From Brachybacterium sp. FME24 (GTDB taxonomy: Bacteria; Actinomycetota; Actinomycetes; Actinomycetales; Dermabacteraceae): a DNA stretch of 64,000 bases. The notes under the pieces are model-generated. The model did not search any database. It saw only the letters and a list, made by a program, of their open reading frames with translations, and was not told the origin of the DNA. Both the position numbers and the translations under genes were made by a program. Of this stretch, positions 53,198-63,302 are shown piece after piece; position 1 is the stretch's first letter; the number at the start of each line of letters is the position of its first letter. The stretch lies in assembly GCF_014897705.1 (NCBI RefSeq), contig NZ_JABUXV010000004.1, forward strand, positions 226,053 through 290,052, given 5' to 3'.

Positions 53198-54634
53198 ATG
53201 ATCACTCCCAGTCCCACTGCCGACGCGCCCGTGGCCGACGAGACCGTGCCGAAGGACCGCTTCCCGCACGTATACGTCATCCTTGTCCTGTTCGCCCTGC
53301 TCGCGGCGGTGCTGAGCTGGGTCGTCCCGGCTGGCCAGTACGAGCGAGTCCCCGGTCCGGACGGCCGCGAGGTCGTCGACCCGGACAGTTTCTCCTTCAT
53401 CGAGCAGTCTCCTGTGACCGCGATCGAGCTGCTCACCGCCATCCCGCGCGGCCTGGTCGACGCCGGGGCGATCGTCTTCTTCGTCTTCATGATCGGCGGC
53501 ATGTTCGAGGTGGTGCGACGCACCGGCCTGATCGACGTCGCCCTCGCGGCCATCGCGCGCCTCTTCGCCGGACGCGGCGTCGCCGTCATCCCCGTGCTGA
53601 TGGTCGTCTTCTCGCTGATCGCGAGCTTCATCGGAGTGCCCGAGCTCTCGCTCGTCTACATCCCCGCAATCCTCCCGCTGATCCTCAGCCTCGGGTACGA
53701 CCGGGTGGTGGCGGCGGCCGTCGCCCTGCTCGGTACCGGAGCGGGCTTCGCGGCCGGCTTCCTCAACCCGATCAACACGGGACTGGGCCAGCAGATCGCA
53801 GGGCTCGCACCGTTCTCCGGCATCGGCCTGCGGGTCGCGCTGTACATCGCCTACCTCGTCACCGCGGTCGGTTACATCATCTGGTACGCGAGGCGGGTCG
53901 CCGCGGACCCGACCCGGTCCGTCCTGCACGGGCACGCCGATACCACCGTGCGGGAGCGGGACAGGCTCGATCTTGAGGCGATCCCGACGTTCTCCAGCCG
54001 ACAGAAGGCCGCCGGTGTCGCCCTGATCCTGCTCGCGGGCGTGCTGGTGTGGGGCGTCATCACCCAGGGCTGGTTCTTCCCCGAGTTCGCGGGGATGTTC
54101 CTCCTGATCGCCATCGTGGTGGGGCTCGTCGCCGGTCTGAGGACCCGGGAGATGGCCGAGGCCTTCGACCAGGGACTGCGCGACGTCCTCGCCGGGGCGA
54201 TCATCGTCGGCATCGCCCGCGGCGTCGCGATCGTCCTCGAGGACGGCAACATCCTCGACACCATCGTGTTCGGCCTCGGCGAATCGGTCGGGTTCCTGCC
54301 TCCGGTGCTGTTCGTCGTCGGGATGTTTCTCGTGCAGGCGGTCTTCAACCTGATCGTCCCCTCCGGATCGGGGCAGGCCCTGGTGACCCTGCCGGTGCTC
54401 GCGCCGCTGTCCGATCTCCTGGGCGTGACGCGGCAGAGCGCCGTGCTGGCCTACCAGACCGGCGACGGCATGACGAACCTGATCTATCCGACGTCGGGGT
54501 ACTTCATGGCGGCGCTCGCCGTGGGCCGGGTGCCGTGGAACCGCTGGGTGCGGTTCTACGCGCCGTTGCTGGGCATCTGGGTGCTCATCTCGATCGGTTT
54601 CCTCGTGTTCGCCCAGCTCACAGGGTGGAACTGA
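53198..54634 (+). CDS. YfcC-family secondary transporter
   Basis: 478 aa from the ATG at 53198, GGAG upstream. About 12 transmembrane helices in two halves. Marks are VPAGQYERV, FGVPELSLVYIPAILPLILSLGYDRVVAAAVALLGTGAGFAAGFLNPINTGLGQ (first residues read SFIGVPE here) and NLIVPSGSGQALVTLPVLAPLSDLLGVTRQSAVLAYQTGDGMTNLIYPTSG. The family is annotated as C4-dicarboxylate, basic amino acid or short-chain carboxylate carriers. The substrate is unresolved; nearby lactate and propionate genes hint at a carboxylate. Confidence 0.88.
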   Translation: MITPSPTADAPVADETVPKDRFPHVYVILVLFALLAAVLSWVVPAGQYERVPGPDGREVVDPDSFSFIEQSPVTAIELLTAIPRGLVDAGAIVFFVFMIGGMFEVVRRTGLIDVALAAIARLFAGRGVAVIPVLMVVFSLIASFIGVPELSLVYIPAILPLILSLGYDRVVAAAVALLGTGAGFAAGFLNPINTGLGQQIAGLAPFSGIGLRVALYIAYLVTAVGYIIWYARRVAADPTRSVLHGHADTTVRERDRLDLEAIPTFSSRQKAAGVALILLAGVLVWGVITQGWFFPEFAGMFLLIAIVVGLVAGLRTREMAEAFDQGLRDVLAGAIIVGIARGVAIVLEDGNILDTIVFGLGESVGFLPPVLFVVGMFLVQAVFNLIVPSGSGQALVTLPVLAPLSDLLGVTRQSAVLAYQTGDGMTNLIYPTSGYFMAALAVGRVPWNRWVRFYAPLLGIWVLISIGFLVFAQLTGWN

Positions 54635-54724
54635 CGCCGAGGCGGCGCTCTCGTCGCGAAGGGTCTCAGCGGGTCAGGACCTGGCCCCGGCGTACCCTGA
54701 GGAGCACAGGGGAGAGGAGCCCAG

Positions 54725-55423
54725 ATGACGCAGACGCACCAGGACACGGCCGACGTGACGGCGCTGAAGGACGAGGTGATGGCGGAGCTGGCTGCACTCG
54801 AGGATCCCAGGATTCGCGCGGTCAACGAGAAGCGCGGCGACGATCATGGAGTGAACCTCACGAAGCTCCGCGCCATCGCCAAGCGGCTGAAAGCCCAGCC
54901 TCCCCTTGCCCGCGAGCTGTGGGCCACCGGCGACACCGCCGCGAAGCTCCTCGCGATCCTCCTCACCCGCCCGAAGGACTACGGGCGCGATGAGCTCGAC
55001 GCCCTGCTGCGAGAGGCAGGGACACCCAAGGTGCATGACTGGATCGTGAGCTACCTCGCAGTGAAGAGCCGGCACCGTGAGGAGCTGCGCGCAGCCTGGT
55101 TCGCCGACGCCGACCCCGTGGTGGCGAGCGCTGGCTGGGCGCTGACCAGCGACCGCGTGGTGAAGAAGCCCGAGGGAATCGACCAGCCCGCCCTGCTCGA
55201 CGTCATCGAGACCGAGATGAAGGACGCTCCGGAGCGCCTGCAATGGGCGATGAACACCTGCCTCGCCCAGATCGGGATCGCCACTCCTGAGTTGCGTGAG
55301 AGGGCGCGAGATATCGGAGAGCGCCTCGAGGTGCTCAAGGATTATCCGACGCCCCCGAACTGCACCTCACCGTTCGCGCCGATCTGGATCGACGAGATGG
55401 TCCGACGGAGCAGCACCGGCTGA
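54725..55423 (+). CDS. DNA alkylation repair protein, AlkD/HEAT-like
   Basis: 232 aa; AGGAG precedes the ATG. It has HEAT-like helical repeats (LRAIAKRLKAQPPLARELWATGDTAAKLLAILLTRP, VHDWIVSYLAVKSRHREELRAAWFADADPVVASAGWAL, MNTCLAQIGIATPELRERA) as in AlkC/AlkD glycosylases, which excise alkylated bases without flipping. The divergent C-terminus CTSPFAPIWIDEMVRR matches a broad group of uncertain activity. Confidence 0.87.
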   Translation: MTQTHQDTADVTALKDEVMAELAALEDPRIRAVNEKRGDDHGVNLTKLRAIAKRLKAQPPLARELWATGDTAAKLLAILLTRPKDYGRDELDALLREAGTPKVHDWIVSYLAVKSRHREELRAAWFADADPVVASAGWALTSDRVVKKPEGIDQPALLDVIETEMKDAPERLQWAMNTCLAQIGIATPELRERARDIGERLEVLKDYPTPPNCTSPFAPIWIDEMVRRSSTG

Positions 55424-55490
55424 GAAGCCAGGTTGCCACCGCATCTCCGGGGTGGTCGAGACGCCCTCGGCGGTCCACCGCTGGTGGGGT

Positions 55491-55922
55491 TCACCCGAGC
55501 GTGATCGTCGTCAGCGGGGATCCGGTGTCGAGGTGCAACGTGCCGCCCGGGACGACGGCACGGGCGATGTTCTCGAGAGCGCGGGCACGCAGATGCGGGT
55601 GTCGGCCGTCGAGCGCACCGACCCGGCAGGCGAAGGCGATGTCGAACAGTTCGATGGACGGGTCGAGCTCGAAATCCTCGACGGGCGCACACACGGTGGA
55701 GAGCACCCCGGCGACGATCTCGTCGTCGCAGGCGGCTCGCGTCCGCTGGATTCCGGTATCAGACCGATCCAGCACCAGCACATGGCCGCCCGGACCGACC
55801 CGGGCGGCGACCTCCCGCGCGGCGGTGCCCGGCGCCCCTCCGATCTCGAGCACTCGCAGGCCTGGACGCAGGGGTAGGGCGTCGACCACACGTCGGAGCC
55901 GGTCGGAGAGCAGGCTAGGCAC
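55491..55922 (-). CDS. Small SAM-dependent methyltransferase
   Basis: 143 aa. Motif I is LRVLEIGGAPGTAAREVAARVGPGGHVLVLDRSD, with GGAPG replacing GCGPG. Shorter than the usual fold (about 200 aa) and lacking a clear substrate domain. It may act on a small substrate or be a trimmed paralogue. Confidence 0.8.
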   Translation of the reverse strand: MPSLLSDRLRRVVDALPLRPGLRVLEIGGAPGTAAREVAARVGPGGHVLVLDRSDTGIQRTRAACDDEIVAGVLSTVCAPVEDFELDPSIELFDIAFACRVGALDGRHPHLRARALENIARAVVPGGTLHLDTGSPLTTITLG

Positions 55923-55972
55923 TGGTCATCCTCCTCGAGTGCTGCGGAATCTGACGGCCGTGGCCCGCCCGA

Positions 55973-57106
55973 TCACCCGTCCTCGCCCCGAGCGATGTGC
56001 TCGAAACTCGTGAGAAGGGGCGATCCCTGTGGGTCATCGAGGGCCACCTGCGTCATCAGAACGCTCACCTGGTCGCGGCGAGGGTCGATGCGAGCGATGG
56101 TCCCGGCACCTCCGGCCCATCCGTAGGTGCCGTCGGTGCGCACGCTCCCGCCGTACCCCCATCCCTCTCCGTCGTCGAGGAAGAAGCCTGCCTGGTCACG
56201 CTGCTCGGCGGTGAGATGGTCGGTCATGATCGAGGTGACGAGTGGGTCGGGGAGGACCCGACGTCCCTGATGCAGCCCGCCGTCCAGCAGCATTCTCCCG
56301 AAGGTGAGCCAGTCGTCGGCGGTTCCGATCATGCCGCCGGCCCCGTCCGGGAACGTCGGGGGGTGGGCGTGTCGACCCTCGGCAGGGTCCACGAGTCGCA
56401 GTTTCTCGCGGGGATCATCCGGTCGCTCGTATCGGGCGGCGAAGCGGTGGAGGTCCGACGGCGGTACCCACCAGCGGGCGTCCGTCATCTCCAGCGGCTC
56501 GACAAGTCGCTTCGTCATCAGCTCGTCCAAGGGGCGATCGGCGAGCCGCTCCAGCAGGAGTCCGAGGATGGTGCTGCCGGTGTTGTAGGTCCACCCCTGG
56601 CCCGGCTGATGGGCCAGCGGCAGCTTCCCGGCCGACGTCAGGAAGGACTCGCGATCTAGGGATCTCGGTGCGGGCCCTTCCTGGAGCTCGGCGACGAGCG
56701 CTGTGGTGAAGTCCGACTCGAAGTCGGTCGTGAACCCGAGCCCGCCGCGCAGGGTGAGCAGATCCTCCAAGGTCACCGGACGGTCGGCCGGGGTCGTGGA
56801 CGTGAGCGGTCCGCCCGGGTCCTCGAGGACCCGGGGCCCGGAGAGCTCGGGCAGCCAGCGGTCGACGGGGGAGTCGATGCCGATACTGCCGTCGGAGACG
56901 AACGTCAGTGCCAGGGCTGCCGTCAGCGGCTTGCTCAAGGAGTCCCAGTGGAACAGTGTCCGTGCGGACATCGGGATCGTCGACTCGAGGTCCTGGCTGC
57001 CGACCACCACGGTGTCGGTCCGTCCGCGCCGACAGGACAGGGCCACCGCCCCGGGAAGCGCACCGGAGTCGACGTGTTTCTGGAGCATGTCCGCGATGGG
57101 AGCCAT
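55973..57106 (-). CDS. Beta-lactamase/class C-like serine hydrolase
   Basis: 377 aa from the ATG at 57106 (MAPIADMLQKH). SxxK motif is S56-L-S-K59 in HWDSLSKPLTA, YxN-type motif is WTYNTGSTILGLL, and the third motif region is YGWAGGAG. No signal peptide, so it is probably a cytoplasmic esterase or peptidase and not a resistance beta-lactamase. Confidence 0.9.
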   Translation of the reverse strand: MAPIADMLQKHVDSGALPGAVALSCRRGRTDTVVVGSQDLESTIPMSARTLFHWDSLSKPLTAALALTFVSDGSIGIDSPVDRWLPELSGPRVLEDPGGPLTSTTPADRPVTLEDLLTLRGGLGFTTDFESDFTTALVAELQEGPAPRSLDRESFLTSAGKLPLAHQPGQGWTYNTGSTILGLLLERLADRPLDELMTKRLVEPLEMTDARWWVPPSDLHRFAARYERPDDPREKLRLVDPAEGRHAHPPTFPDGAGGMIGTADDWLTFGRMLLDGGLHQGRRVLPDPLVTSIMTDHLTAEQRDQAGFFLDDGEGWGYGGSVRTDGTYGWAGGAGTIARIDPRRDQVSVLMTQVALDDPQGSPLLTSFEHIARGEDG

Positions 57107-57206
57107 CGCTGCAGTCTGCCAGAGGCCGTGGGATCCGCGCTCGGCGCGAGAGGCCCGTCCAGGTCGGGACGCGCATCGCGACGCTCTCTCCACGCCGATG
57201 GCGCGG

Positions 57207-58355
57207 CTACGGCCCAGGCGTCGGCCTCGGACGGCGGAGCGCGAGGGGCAGGGTCGCCAGGGAGAGGGCTCCGCCGACCAGCAGGGCGGTGCTGAAGGAC
57301 GAGCCGCTGGCGATCATGCCGATCATCACCGCGCCCAGGCCGGTCCCGGCGTCGAAACCGATGTTCCACACTGCGCTGGCCGATCCGTAATGAGGGCGGC
57401 TGACGGCCTGGAACGCGACCACCAGGGTGAGGTTCTGCAGGGCGCCGTAGCTGATGCCCACCAGCGTCGCCCCGATCAGCAGGGCCAGGACATCGGTGGC
57501 CTGGGGATCGCGCACTCCCCAGGCGAGGACGGCCATGCCGACGGTGGTGAGGACGACCAGCGGCCAGATGAACGCCTGCGGCCCGAACATGTCGGAGAGA
57601 CCGCCCGCCCGCCAACGGGCCAGCGCTGCGGTCACCGTCATGCACAGCAGGGCGAGCGTGCTCAGGCCCGCACTGTCGCTCATCGGCGCCATGAAGGTGA
57701 TCAGAGCGCCACCGGCCAGGGTGACCGCCAGCAGCAGGGCCATCGGGCGCAGCAGCTGCAGATAGGGCGGACGTTCCCCCGAGGTGGGGACCCGTTCGAC
57801 CCGTCGGCCCAGCACGATCGCCGGCACCACCCCCGCCGCGGGCAGCATCCCGAGGGCGAAGATCAGCTCGAAGCCCAGGTTCTCCACGATCCACGGACCG
57901 CCGGAGACCAGGAGCACCTGCGGACCGGCGATCGCCAGTCCGTACACCCCGATCGCTTTGCCTCGGCGGGCCGGTTCGACCAGCTCCGCGACCAGGGCGC
58001 TGCCGGTCACGGTGAGCACTCCGAAGCCCAGGCCCCGCACGGCCGACAGCGCGAGCACGGGCAGGAGATCGTCGCTGAGAGCGAAGGCTCCCGCGGGCAG
58101 GCCCAGCAGCAGCGCTCCTGCGGCCAGCACCGGTGCCCATCCGAAGCGGCGAAGTGACGCGGGGACGATCAGTTGGGTCAGGACGGTGAAGAGCATGAGC
58201 ACGCCATTGACCAGCCCGGCGCCGACGGAGCCCGCGCCCCCGTGGACCGCCCAGAGAGGTGCGACCGGCAGCAGGGCGGCATACCCGGAGAATCCCAGAA
58301 CCGTCATGGCCAGGAGCAGGGGCATGCCCGGAGAGCGCAGTGCCGAGCCCTTCAC
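57207..58355 (-). CDS. MFS transporter (drug-efflux-like)
   Basis: 382 aa from GTG at 58355 (ATG at 58325 possible). Twelve hydrophobic segments; the first reads MPLLLAMTVLGFSGYAALLPVAPLW, with RRGKAIGVYGLAIAGPQ in the mid-protein. Substrate unknown. It is transcribed away from the TetR gene at 58503, whose operator could also control it. Confidence 0.9.
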   Translation of the reverse strand: MKGSALRSPGMPLLLAMTVLGFSGYAALLPVAPLWAVHGGAGSVGAGLVNGVLMLFTVLTQLIVPASLRRFGWAPVLAAGALLLGLPAGAFALSDDLLPVLALSAVRGLGFGVLTVTGSALVAELVEPARRGKAIGVYGLAIAGPQVLLVSGGPWIVENLGFELIFALGMLPAAGVVPAIVLGRRVERVPTSGERPPYLQLLRPMALLLAVTLAGGALITFMAPMSDSAGLSTLALLCMTVTAALARWRAGGLSDMFGPQAFIWPLVVLTTVGMAVLAWGVRDPQATDVLALLIGATLVGISYGALQNLTLVVAFQAVSRPHYGSASAVWNIGFDAGTGLGAVMIGMIASGSSFSTALLVGGALSLATLPLALRRPRPTPGP

Positions 58356-58471
58356 GGCGTCTCGGACGGGGGTGCGGGCGCGAGCGTGCGCTCGACAGGA
58401 CGATGCATGATTTCCAGGCTAGCGCCAAGGCTGTGGCAACGGGTGGTGGGCGCGTGCGCGCGGATCTGTTG

Positions 58472-58494
58472 CAATACAGGACAGTACTGTATTG
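58472..58494. promoter_or_regulatory. Nested palindromic TetR operator
   Basis: CAATACAG and CTGTATTG form perfect 8-bp arms around a 7-nt spacer. Inside them ACAGTACTGT (58481-58490) is itself a perfect 10-bp palindrome. It lies 9 nt before the TetR start at 58503, next to a -10-like AT-rich stretch. Confidence 0.8.
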
Positions 58495-58502
58495 TTTATG
58501 CC

Positions 58503-59123
58503 ATGCACGAGAGAGAAGCACCCCGTCCCGGCCGTCCCCGCAGCGCCGAAACGGACCGGGCCGTGCTCGAGGCCGCGCTCGACCTGTTCATCGAAGGAGG
58601 CGTCGAGGCGGTGAAGACGGAGACTGTCGCGAAGCGGTCCGGGGTCACGCGCGCGACCGTCTACCGGCGCTATCCGCGGCGGGAGGATCTGGTGATCGCT
58701 GCGGTCGCAGAGGCGTATCGCGCGCACCTGGAGCAGCCGGCTCCGGAACACCCCACCCTGGCGGAGACGGTCGCCGGTATCGCGGGCGCGCTGGCTGACG
58801 CGCGCGTCCGTCGTGTGCTCCGACGGCTGATGTCCGTGCCCCACGAGCATCCGGAGCTCTTCGCCGAATACCGCGCGGTGACCGGAGCGCCGGATCGGGA
58901 CGAGATCATCCATCAGGTGCTGGAGAAGGAATCGGACTGCGGGAACTTTCCCGCTCACGGTGACCTGGAGATGGTCCAGACGCTGTTCGCGGCATCGATC
59001 AGCACGCACCTGCTCACCCGGCCCGACGACGAGCCCGCCGAGCAGATCGTGGCCTTCCTGTACCGAGTGCTGGCCGCCCTCGGCCATCACCAGAGTGCAG
59101 ACGACACGTCGAAGGAGTCCTGA
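58503..59123 (+). CDS. TetR-family regulator of the ABC exporter operon
   Basis: 206 aa from the ATG at 58503. HTH: AVLEAALDLFIEGGVEAVKTETVAKRSGVTRATVYRRYPRREDLVIAAVAEAY. Its stop overlaps the ATPase start by 1 nt (TGATG), so regulator and exporter form one operon. The nested palindrome just upstream is its probable autoregulatory site, and MFS control is possible. Confidence 0.93.
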   Translation: MHEREAPRPGRPRSAETDRAVLEAALDLFIEGGVEAVKTETVAKRSGVTRATVYRRYPRREDLVIAAVAEAYRAHLEQPAPEHPTLAETVAGIAGALADARVRRVLRRLMSVPHEHPELFAEYRAVTGAPDRDEIIHQVLEKESDCGNFPAHGDLEMVQTLFAASISTHLLTRPDDEPAEQIVAFLYRVLAALGHHQSADDTSKES

Positions 59124-60070
59124 TGAGCACCGCCGTCACCGTGGAACGACTGGTGAAGCACTTCGGGCAGAACCGCGCCCTGGACGGGCTCGACCTGGAG
59201 GTCCGCTCCGGCGAGGTCCATGGGTTCCTCGGCCCGAACGGGGCCGGGAAGTCCACTACCCTCCGCATCCTGATGGGGCTCATGCGATCCGACAGCGGCA
59301 GCGCCGAAGTACTCGGCGCGGATCCGTGGAACGACGCCGTCGCGCTCCACCGACGCCTGGTCTATGTCCCCGGCGACGTCGAACTCTGGCCCACTCTCAC
59401 CGGTGGAGAGGTGATCGATCTGCTCGGCAGGATGCGAGGCGGCCTCGACGCGACCCGCCGCGCCGAACTGATCGAGAGATTCAGCCTCGACCCGGGCAAG
59501 AAGTCACGCACCTATTCCACCGGCAACCGGAAGAAGGTCGCTCTGGTGGCAGCATTCGCCTCGCGCGCAGAGCTGCTGGTGCTCGACGAGCCGACGTCGG
59601 GCCTGGATCCCCTCATGGAGCTGGTGTTCCAGGAGGAGATCGAACGGGTCCGCACCGAAGGGCGGACGGTCCTGCTCTCCAGCCACATCCTGGCCGAGGT
59701 CGAGCGGCTCGCGGACCGGATCAGCATCGTGCGCGACGGAGTGACCGTCGAGCACGGCACCCTGGCCGATCTGCGACACCTCTCCGGAACGAACGTCGAG
59801 GTCACGACCAGTCGCCCGGTGACCGGGCTGCACGAGCTGGCAGGGGTCGTCGACCTCGAGCAGCAGGGCTCGACGGCGCGGTTCCTGGTCCACGGCGACG
59901 CGCTGGACGCCGCGCTCAAGCACGTGGGCGAGTTCGGCGTCACGTCCCTGCACAGCGCTCCGCCGAGCCTGGAAGACCTCATGATCCGTCACTACGACGT
60001 GAGCAGAGGCTCGGACTCGCAACGGCGGCCGGAGCCGGCGCCGGATCAGCAGGAGGTCGGCGATGCGTGA
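59123..60070 (+). CDS. ABC exporter ATP-binding protein (DrrA/TnrB-associated type)
   Basis: 315 aa. Walker A is GPNGAGKST (about 37-45), and Walker B is LLVLDEPTSGLDP. The C-loop is the variant STGNRKKVALVAA where LSGGQ is usual, as in this antibiotic-export subfamily. Followed by a C-terminal accessory domain. Overlaps the permease gene by 8 nt. It exports an unknown amphipathic compound and is regulated by the TetR upstream. Confidence 0.93.
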   Translation: MSTAVTVERLVKHFGQNRALDGLDLEVRSGEVHGFLGPNGAGKSTTLRILMGLMRSDSGSAEVLGADPWNDAVALHRRLVYVPGDVELWPTLTGGEVIDLLGRMRGGLDATRRAELIERFSLDPGKKSRTYSTGNRKKVALVAAFASRAELLVLDEPTSGLDPLMELVFQEEIERVRTEGRTVLLSSHILAEVERLADRISIVRDGVTVEHGTLADLRHLSGTNVEVTTSRPVTGLHELAGVVDLEQQGSTARFLVHGDALDAALKHVGEFGVTSLHSAPPSLEDLMIRHYDVSRGSDSQRRPEPAPDQQEVGDA

Positions 60071-61622
60071 CGACCTGACCGGGAGCGGGCTGCTACTGCG
60101 ACTGGGTCTGCGACGGGACCGGCTGCGGCTGCCGATCTGGACGATCGCGATCGCCGCCTTCGTCCCCTTCTTCTTCAACTCCCTGGCCAATACTGCGGGG
60201 GAGGACCCGCAGGGCGCCGTGGACGACCTGGCCCAGGCGCAGACGATGCTCGACATCTTCGCCGGGCCGGTCTACGGCCTGGACTCCGTGACCCTGCAGA
60301 AGTACTTCCTGATGTACACCCAGGAGTTCCTGATCGCCGCGGCGCTGATGAGCATCCTCCTGGTGGTGCGCCACACCCGGGGCGAGGAGCAGTCGGGGCG
60401 GGCCGAGCTGGTGCGCAGCGCCGTGATCGGACGGCACGCGCCGCTGACGGCGGCCCTGCTCGTCGGCATGATCACGAACACGGTGCTGGCGGCGCTGCTG
60501 TTCCTCGGCGCGCTGGGCATCGGATTCGGCGCGGGAGACGCCGCGCTGTACGGCGTCTCGATCGCAGCGACCGGGCTGTTCTTCGCCGGCGTGACGGCCG
60601 TCGCCGTGCAGGTGGTCGAGAGCGGACGGGCCGCCGGCGGGATCGCCGGCATCGTGCTCGCGGCGGCGTCGATCGGCCGGGGTGCTGCGGCGGCGCAGGG
60701 CGAGGACAGCGTCGCACTGTGGTTCTCGCCGATGGCGTGGGCGAACCTGACGAAACCGATCACGGACCCCACCTGGTGGCCGGTGCTGCTGACGGTGGGG
60801 ACCGGCGCGGTGTTCGCCGCCGTCGGGTACGCCCTGTCGGTGCGTCGTGACGTCGGGCTCGGGTTCTTCGCGCCGCGCCGTGGCCGGGTCGCGGCGAGCC
60901 GCTGGCTCTCCTCCCCGTTCGCGCTGGCGGTGCGCATGCAGCGTCGAACGATCCTGGGGTGGGCGGTGGCCATGGGACTGCTGGGGATGGTCTGGGGCAG
61001 TCTGGTCGGCACCGTCGATGCGATCGAGGGCAGCGAGGCGATGTTCGGCACGGAGCTGGAGCGCGGATACCTCAGCCTGCTCGGCGTGACGCAGGCGCTG
61101 CTGGTGGGAGTCTTCGCTCTGACCTCGATGGCACGGGTGCGGTCCGAGGAGGTCGACGGCCGGTTGGACAGCGCGCTCGGCACCGCGACCGGCCGGTTCG
61201 CGTGGCTGGGATCCTGGACGCTGGTCACCGTCCTGGGAACGGGACTCCTCCTGCTGCTCTCCGGCCTGGGGCTCGGCCTCGCAGCGTTCGGCGCCACCGG
61301 CCATGGCGCTCTCCTGGGCGCCTCGGTCGGCGGGGTCGTCGGCCGCTTCCCGGAGCTGCTGGCTCTGATCGGCGCCTCGGCATTGCTGTACGGCATCGGG
61401 CCGAGGTGGCAGGGGCTCACCTGGGTCATCTACGGGTACGGGGTGATCATCCGATTCTTCGGTCAGTCACTGCCGGAGCCGGTGCAGCAGCTCTCGATCT
61501 TCCAGCACATCCCTCGGATGCCGGTCGAGGAGTTCTCGGTCGCCCCTGTCGTCTACCTCTCGGTGGGCGGCGTCGCACTCGTCGGCGCCGCCCTGTTCGC
61601 GTTCCGGCGCCGGGACCTCTGA
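60063..61622 (+). CDS. ABC exporter permease, polyketide-antibiotic exporter type
   Basis: 519 aa, about 12 transmembrane helices in two repeats. The segment VVRHTRGEEQSGRAELVRSAVIGRHA marks the exporter-of-polyketide-antibiotics family (COG3559 as I recall it). Partner of the ATPase just upstream. Its stop lies 30 bp from the stop of a convergent paralogue. Confidence 0.92.
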   Translation: MRDDLTGSGLLLRLGLRRDRLRLPIWTIAIAAFVPFFFNSLANTAGEDPQGAVDDLAQAQTMLDIFAGPVYGLDSVTLQKYFLMYTQEFLIAAALMSILLVVRHTRGEEQSGRAELVRSAVIGRHAPLTAALLVGMITNTVLAALLFLGALGIGFGAGDAALYGVSIAATGLFFAGVTAVAVQVVESGRAAGGIAGIVLAAASIGRGAAAAQGEDSVALWFSPMAWANLTKPITDPTWWPVLLTVGTGAVFAAVGYALSVRRDVGLGFFAPRRGRVAASRWLSSPFALAVRMQRRTILGWAVAMGLLGMVWGSLVGTVDAIEGSEAMFGTELERGYLSLLGVTQALLVGVFALTSMARVRSEEVDGRLDSALGTATGRFAWLGSWTLVTVLGTGLLLLLSGLGLGLAAFGATGHGALLGASVGGVVGRFPELLALIGASALLYGIGPRWQGLTWVIYGYGVIIRFFGQSLPEPVQQLSIFQHIPRMPVEEFSVAPVVYLSVGGVALVGAALFAFRRRDL

Positions 61623-61652
61623 GTCCGTCGCGCCAACACCCACAGCGGCCTT

Positions 61653-63302
61653 CTAGACGACGCGCACCTGCCGTCGGCGGAACCCGAGCAGCCCCAGCGC
61701 CGTGAGCAGGACCGTCGCGCCTGTCACGACCAGGAACGGTGCGAGGGCGAACTCGTCGATCGGTACGGCGGCCAGATGGTGCATCGGAGACAGCGCCAGG
61801 AGCCATGTGGGCAGGTCCAGCAGTGCACCGAAGAGGTCGATGATGCCGATCAGCGCGACACCGGCCCACCCGAGGAGGGACATCGCTCTCGGCACCCAGC
61901 CGTACAGGGCCGCACAGAGACCGAGCACGCACAGCGCGGCCGGCACGACGGCCAGGTGAGAGGCCAGGATCTCTCGCACCAGGGCGCCGTCCCCGGTCAC
62001 CCCGGCGGCGGCGATCCCGGTGCCCAATCCGGTGATCACGCTGATCAGCAGCACCCCGAGGGCGATGGTGACCATGTGAGCGGCGCTCCACCCGACGCGG
62101 CTGACGGGGGTCGCCAGCACTGCGTCGGTGCGGCCGCTGTCCTCCTCGGTGCGCAGGGTCTGCATCGCATACACGGCGTAGGCGGCGGCGAAGACGGTCA
62201 CGAAGGACCCGAGGAACGCCACGTACCCCTGCACCAGCGCCTCGCTCCCGAACACGGCTCGCAGTTCCTCCGGCATGCCCTCGCCCGCGTCGATCATCGA
62301 CTGGGTGAACGCGCCATCGATGACGCCGAGCAGCACGATGCCGGCTCCCCAACCGAGGAGTCCGCCGCGCTGCAGCCGGGCGGCGAGGCCCAGAGGGTGG
62401 CCGAGCGAGGCGTGTGCCCGGCCCGCGCCGGGTCGGGTGGACATGAGGCTCGCTCCGAAGTCGCGCCGGCGCTGCAGGGCGAAGGCAGCGGCGATGGTCA
62501 CCGCCGCAAGAGCGACCAGAAGCAGCAGCGGGGCCCATCGGTCATGAACGTACGGGGCTGTCTGCGCCGCCCACCCCAGCGGTGAGGCCCACGAGAGGGC
62601 GGTGCCGCCGATCGCAGCCATGTCTCCCAGCGCGCGCAGGAGGAGTGCGGCGCCGAGGACGCCGCCTGCCATGCCGGCCGCGGGCCGGGAGAACTCGCTG
62701 AGCTGGACGGTGATGGCCGTGATGCCGGTGAAAGCCAGTCCGGTCAGGCCCGCGGCCAGCCCGACCAGGGCCGAGCCCGTGGCCGGATACCCCATGGCGA
62801 GGGCGACGGCGGTGACGAGCACGGTCGTCGCCGCATTGGCGAGGCCGGCGACGAGCAGGGTGGCCGTCAGGGCGGTGTGACTCCCGGTGACATTGGCACG
62901 GATCAGCTCCGCCCGCCCGGACTCTTCCTCGCCACGGGTGTGGCGGGTGACCAGGAAGATGTTCATCAGCGCGGCCAGGAGGAACAGGTAGGGGACGTAG
63001 CCGGCCGCGAAGAATCGCTCGTAGGTCGGGGCGTCCATCCCGAAGGCCGGCCCGGTGAACATCCGGCCGACAGGCTGCGAGAGCATCGCGGTCATCTCGG
63101 CCAGGTTCTCCTCGCGCGGCGCGAGCTGGGGGAGGGCGGCTCCGATGTACAGCACCAGCAGGCCGTGGGCACCGATCCAGACCGGCAGGCGGATCCGATC
63201 CCGGCGCAGGATGAGCCGGAGCATCGTGCCGGTCCCCGCCAATGTCGAGGAGCCGCCCGGGTCGGGTCCGCGCCGGGTGCGTGACATCGTCGGCGCGGTC
63301 AT
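61653..63302 (-). CDS. ABC exporter permease, paralogue of 60063-61622
   Basis: 549 aa from the ATG at 63302. About 12 helices, with [26 protein letters not shown] matching the same family mark as the neighbouring exporter. ATGA overlap with its ATPase gene. That ATPase gene is broken, so this permease may have no working motor unless it borrows the neighbour's. Confidence 0.9.
   Translation of the reverse strand: MTAPTMSRTRRGPDPGGSSTLAGTGTMLRLILRRDRIRLPVWIGAHGLLVLYIGAALPQLAPREENLAEMTAMLSQPVGRMFTGPAFGMDAPTYERFFAAGYVPYLFLLAALMNIFLVTRHTRGEEESGRAELIRANVTGSHTALTATLLVAGLANAATTVLVTAVALAMGYPATGSALVGLAAGLTGLAFTGITAITVQLSEFSRPAAGMAGGVLGAALLLRALGDMAAIGGTALSWASPLGWAAQTAPYVHDRWAPLLLLVALAAVTIAAAFALQRRRDFGASLMSTRPGAGRAHASLGHPLGLAARLQRGGLLGWGAGIVLLGVIDGAFTQSMIDAGEGMPEELRAVFGSEALVQGYVAFLGSFVTVFAAAYAVYAMQTLRTEEDSGRTDAVLATPVSRVGWSAAHMVTIALGVLLISVITGLGTGIAAAGVTGDGALVREILASHLAVVPAALCVLGLCAALYGWVPRAMSLLGWAGVALIGIIDLFGALLDLPTWLLALSPMHHLAAVPIDEFALAPFLVVTGATVLLTALGLLGFRRRQVRVV

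Noticed and set aside
55973..57106. Beta-lactamase resistance gene
   Set aside because: It has the SxxK fold but no signal peptide and resembles generic class C-like esterases/peptidases.
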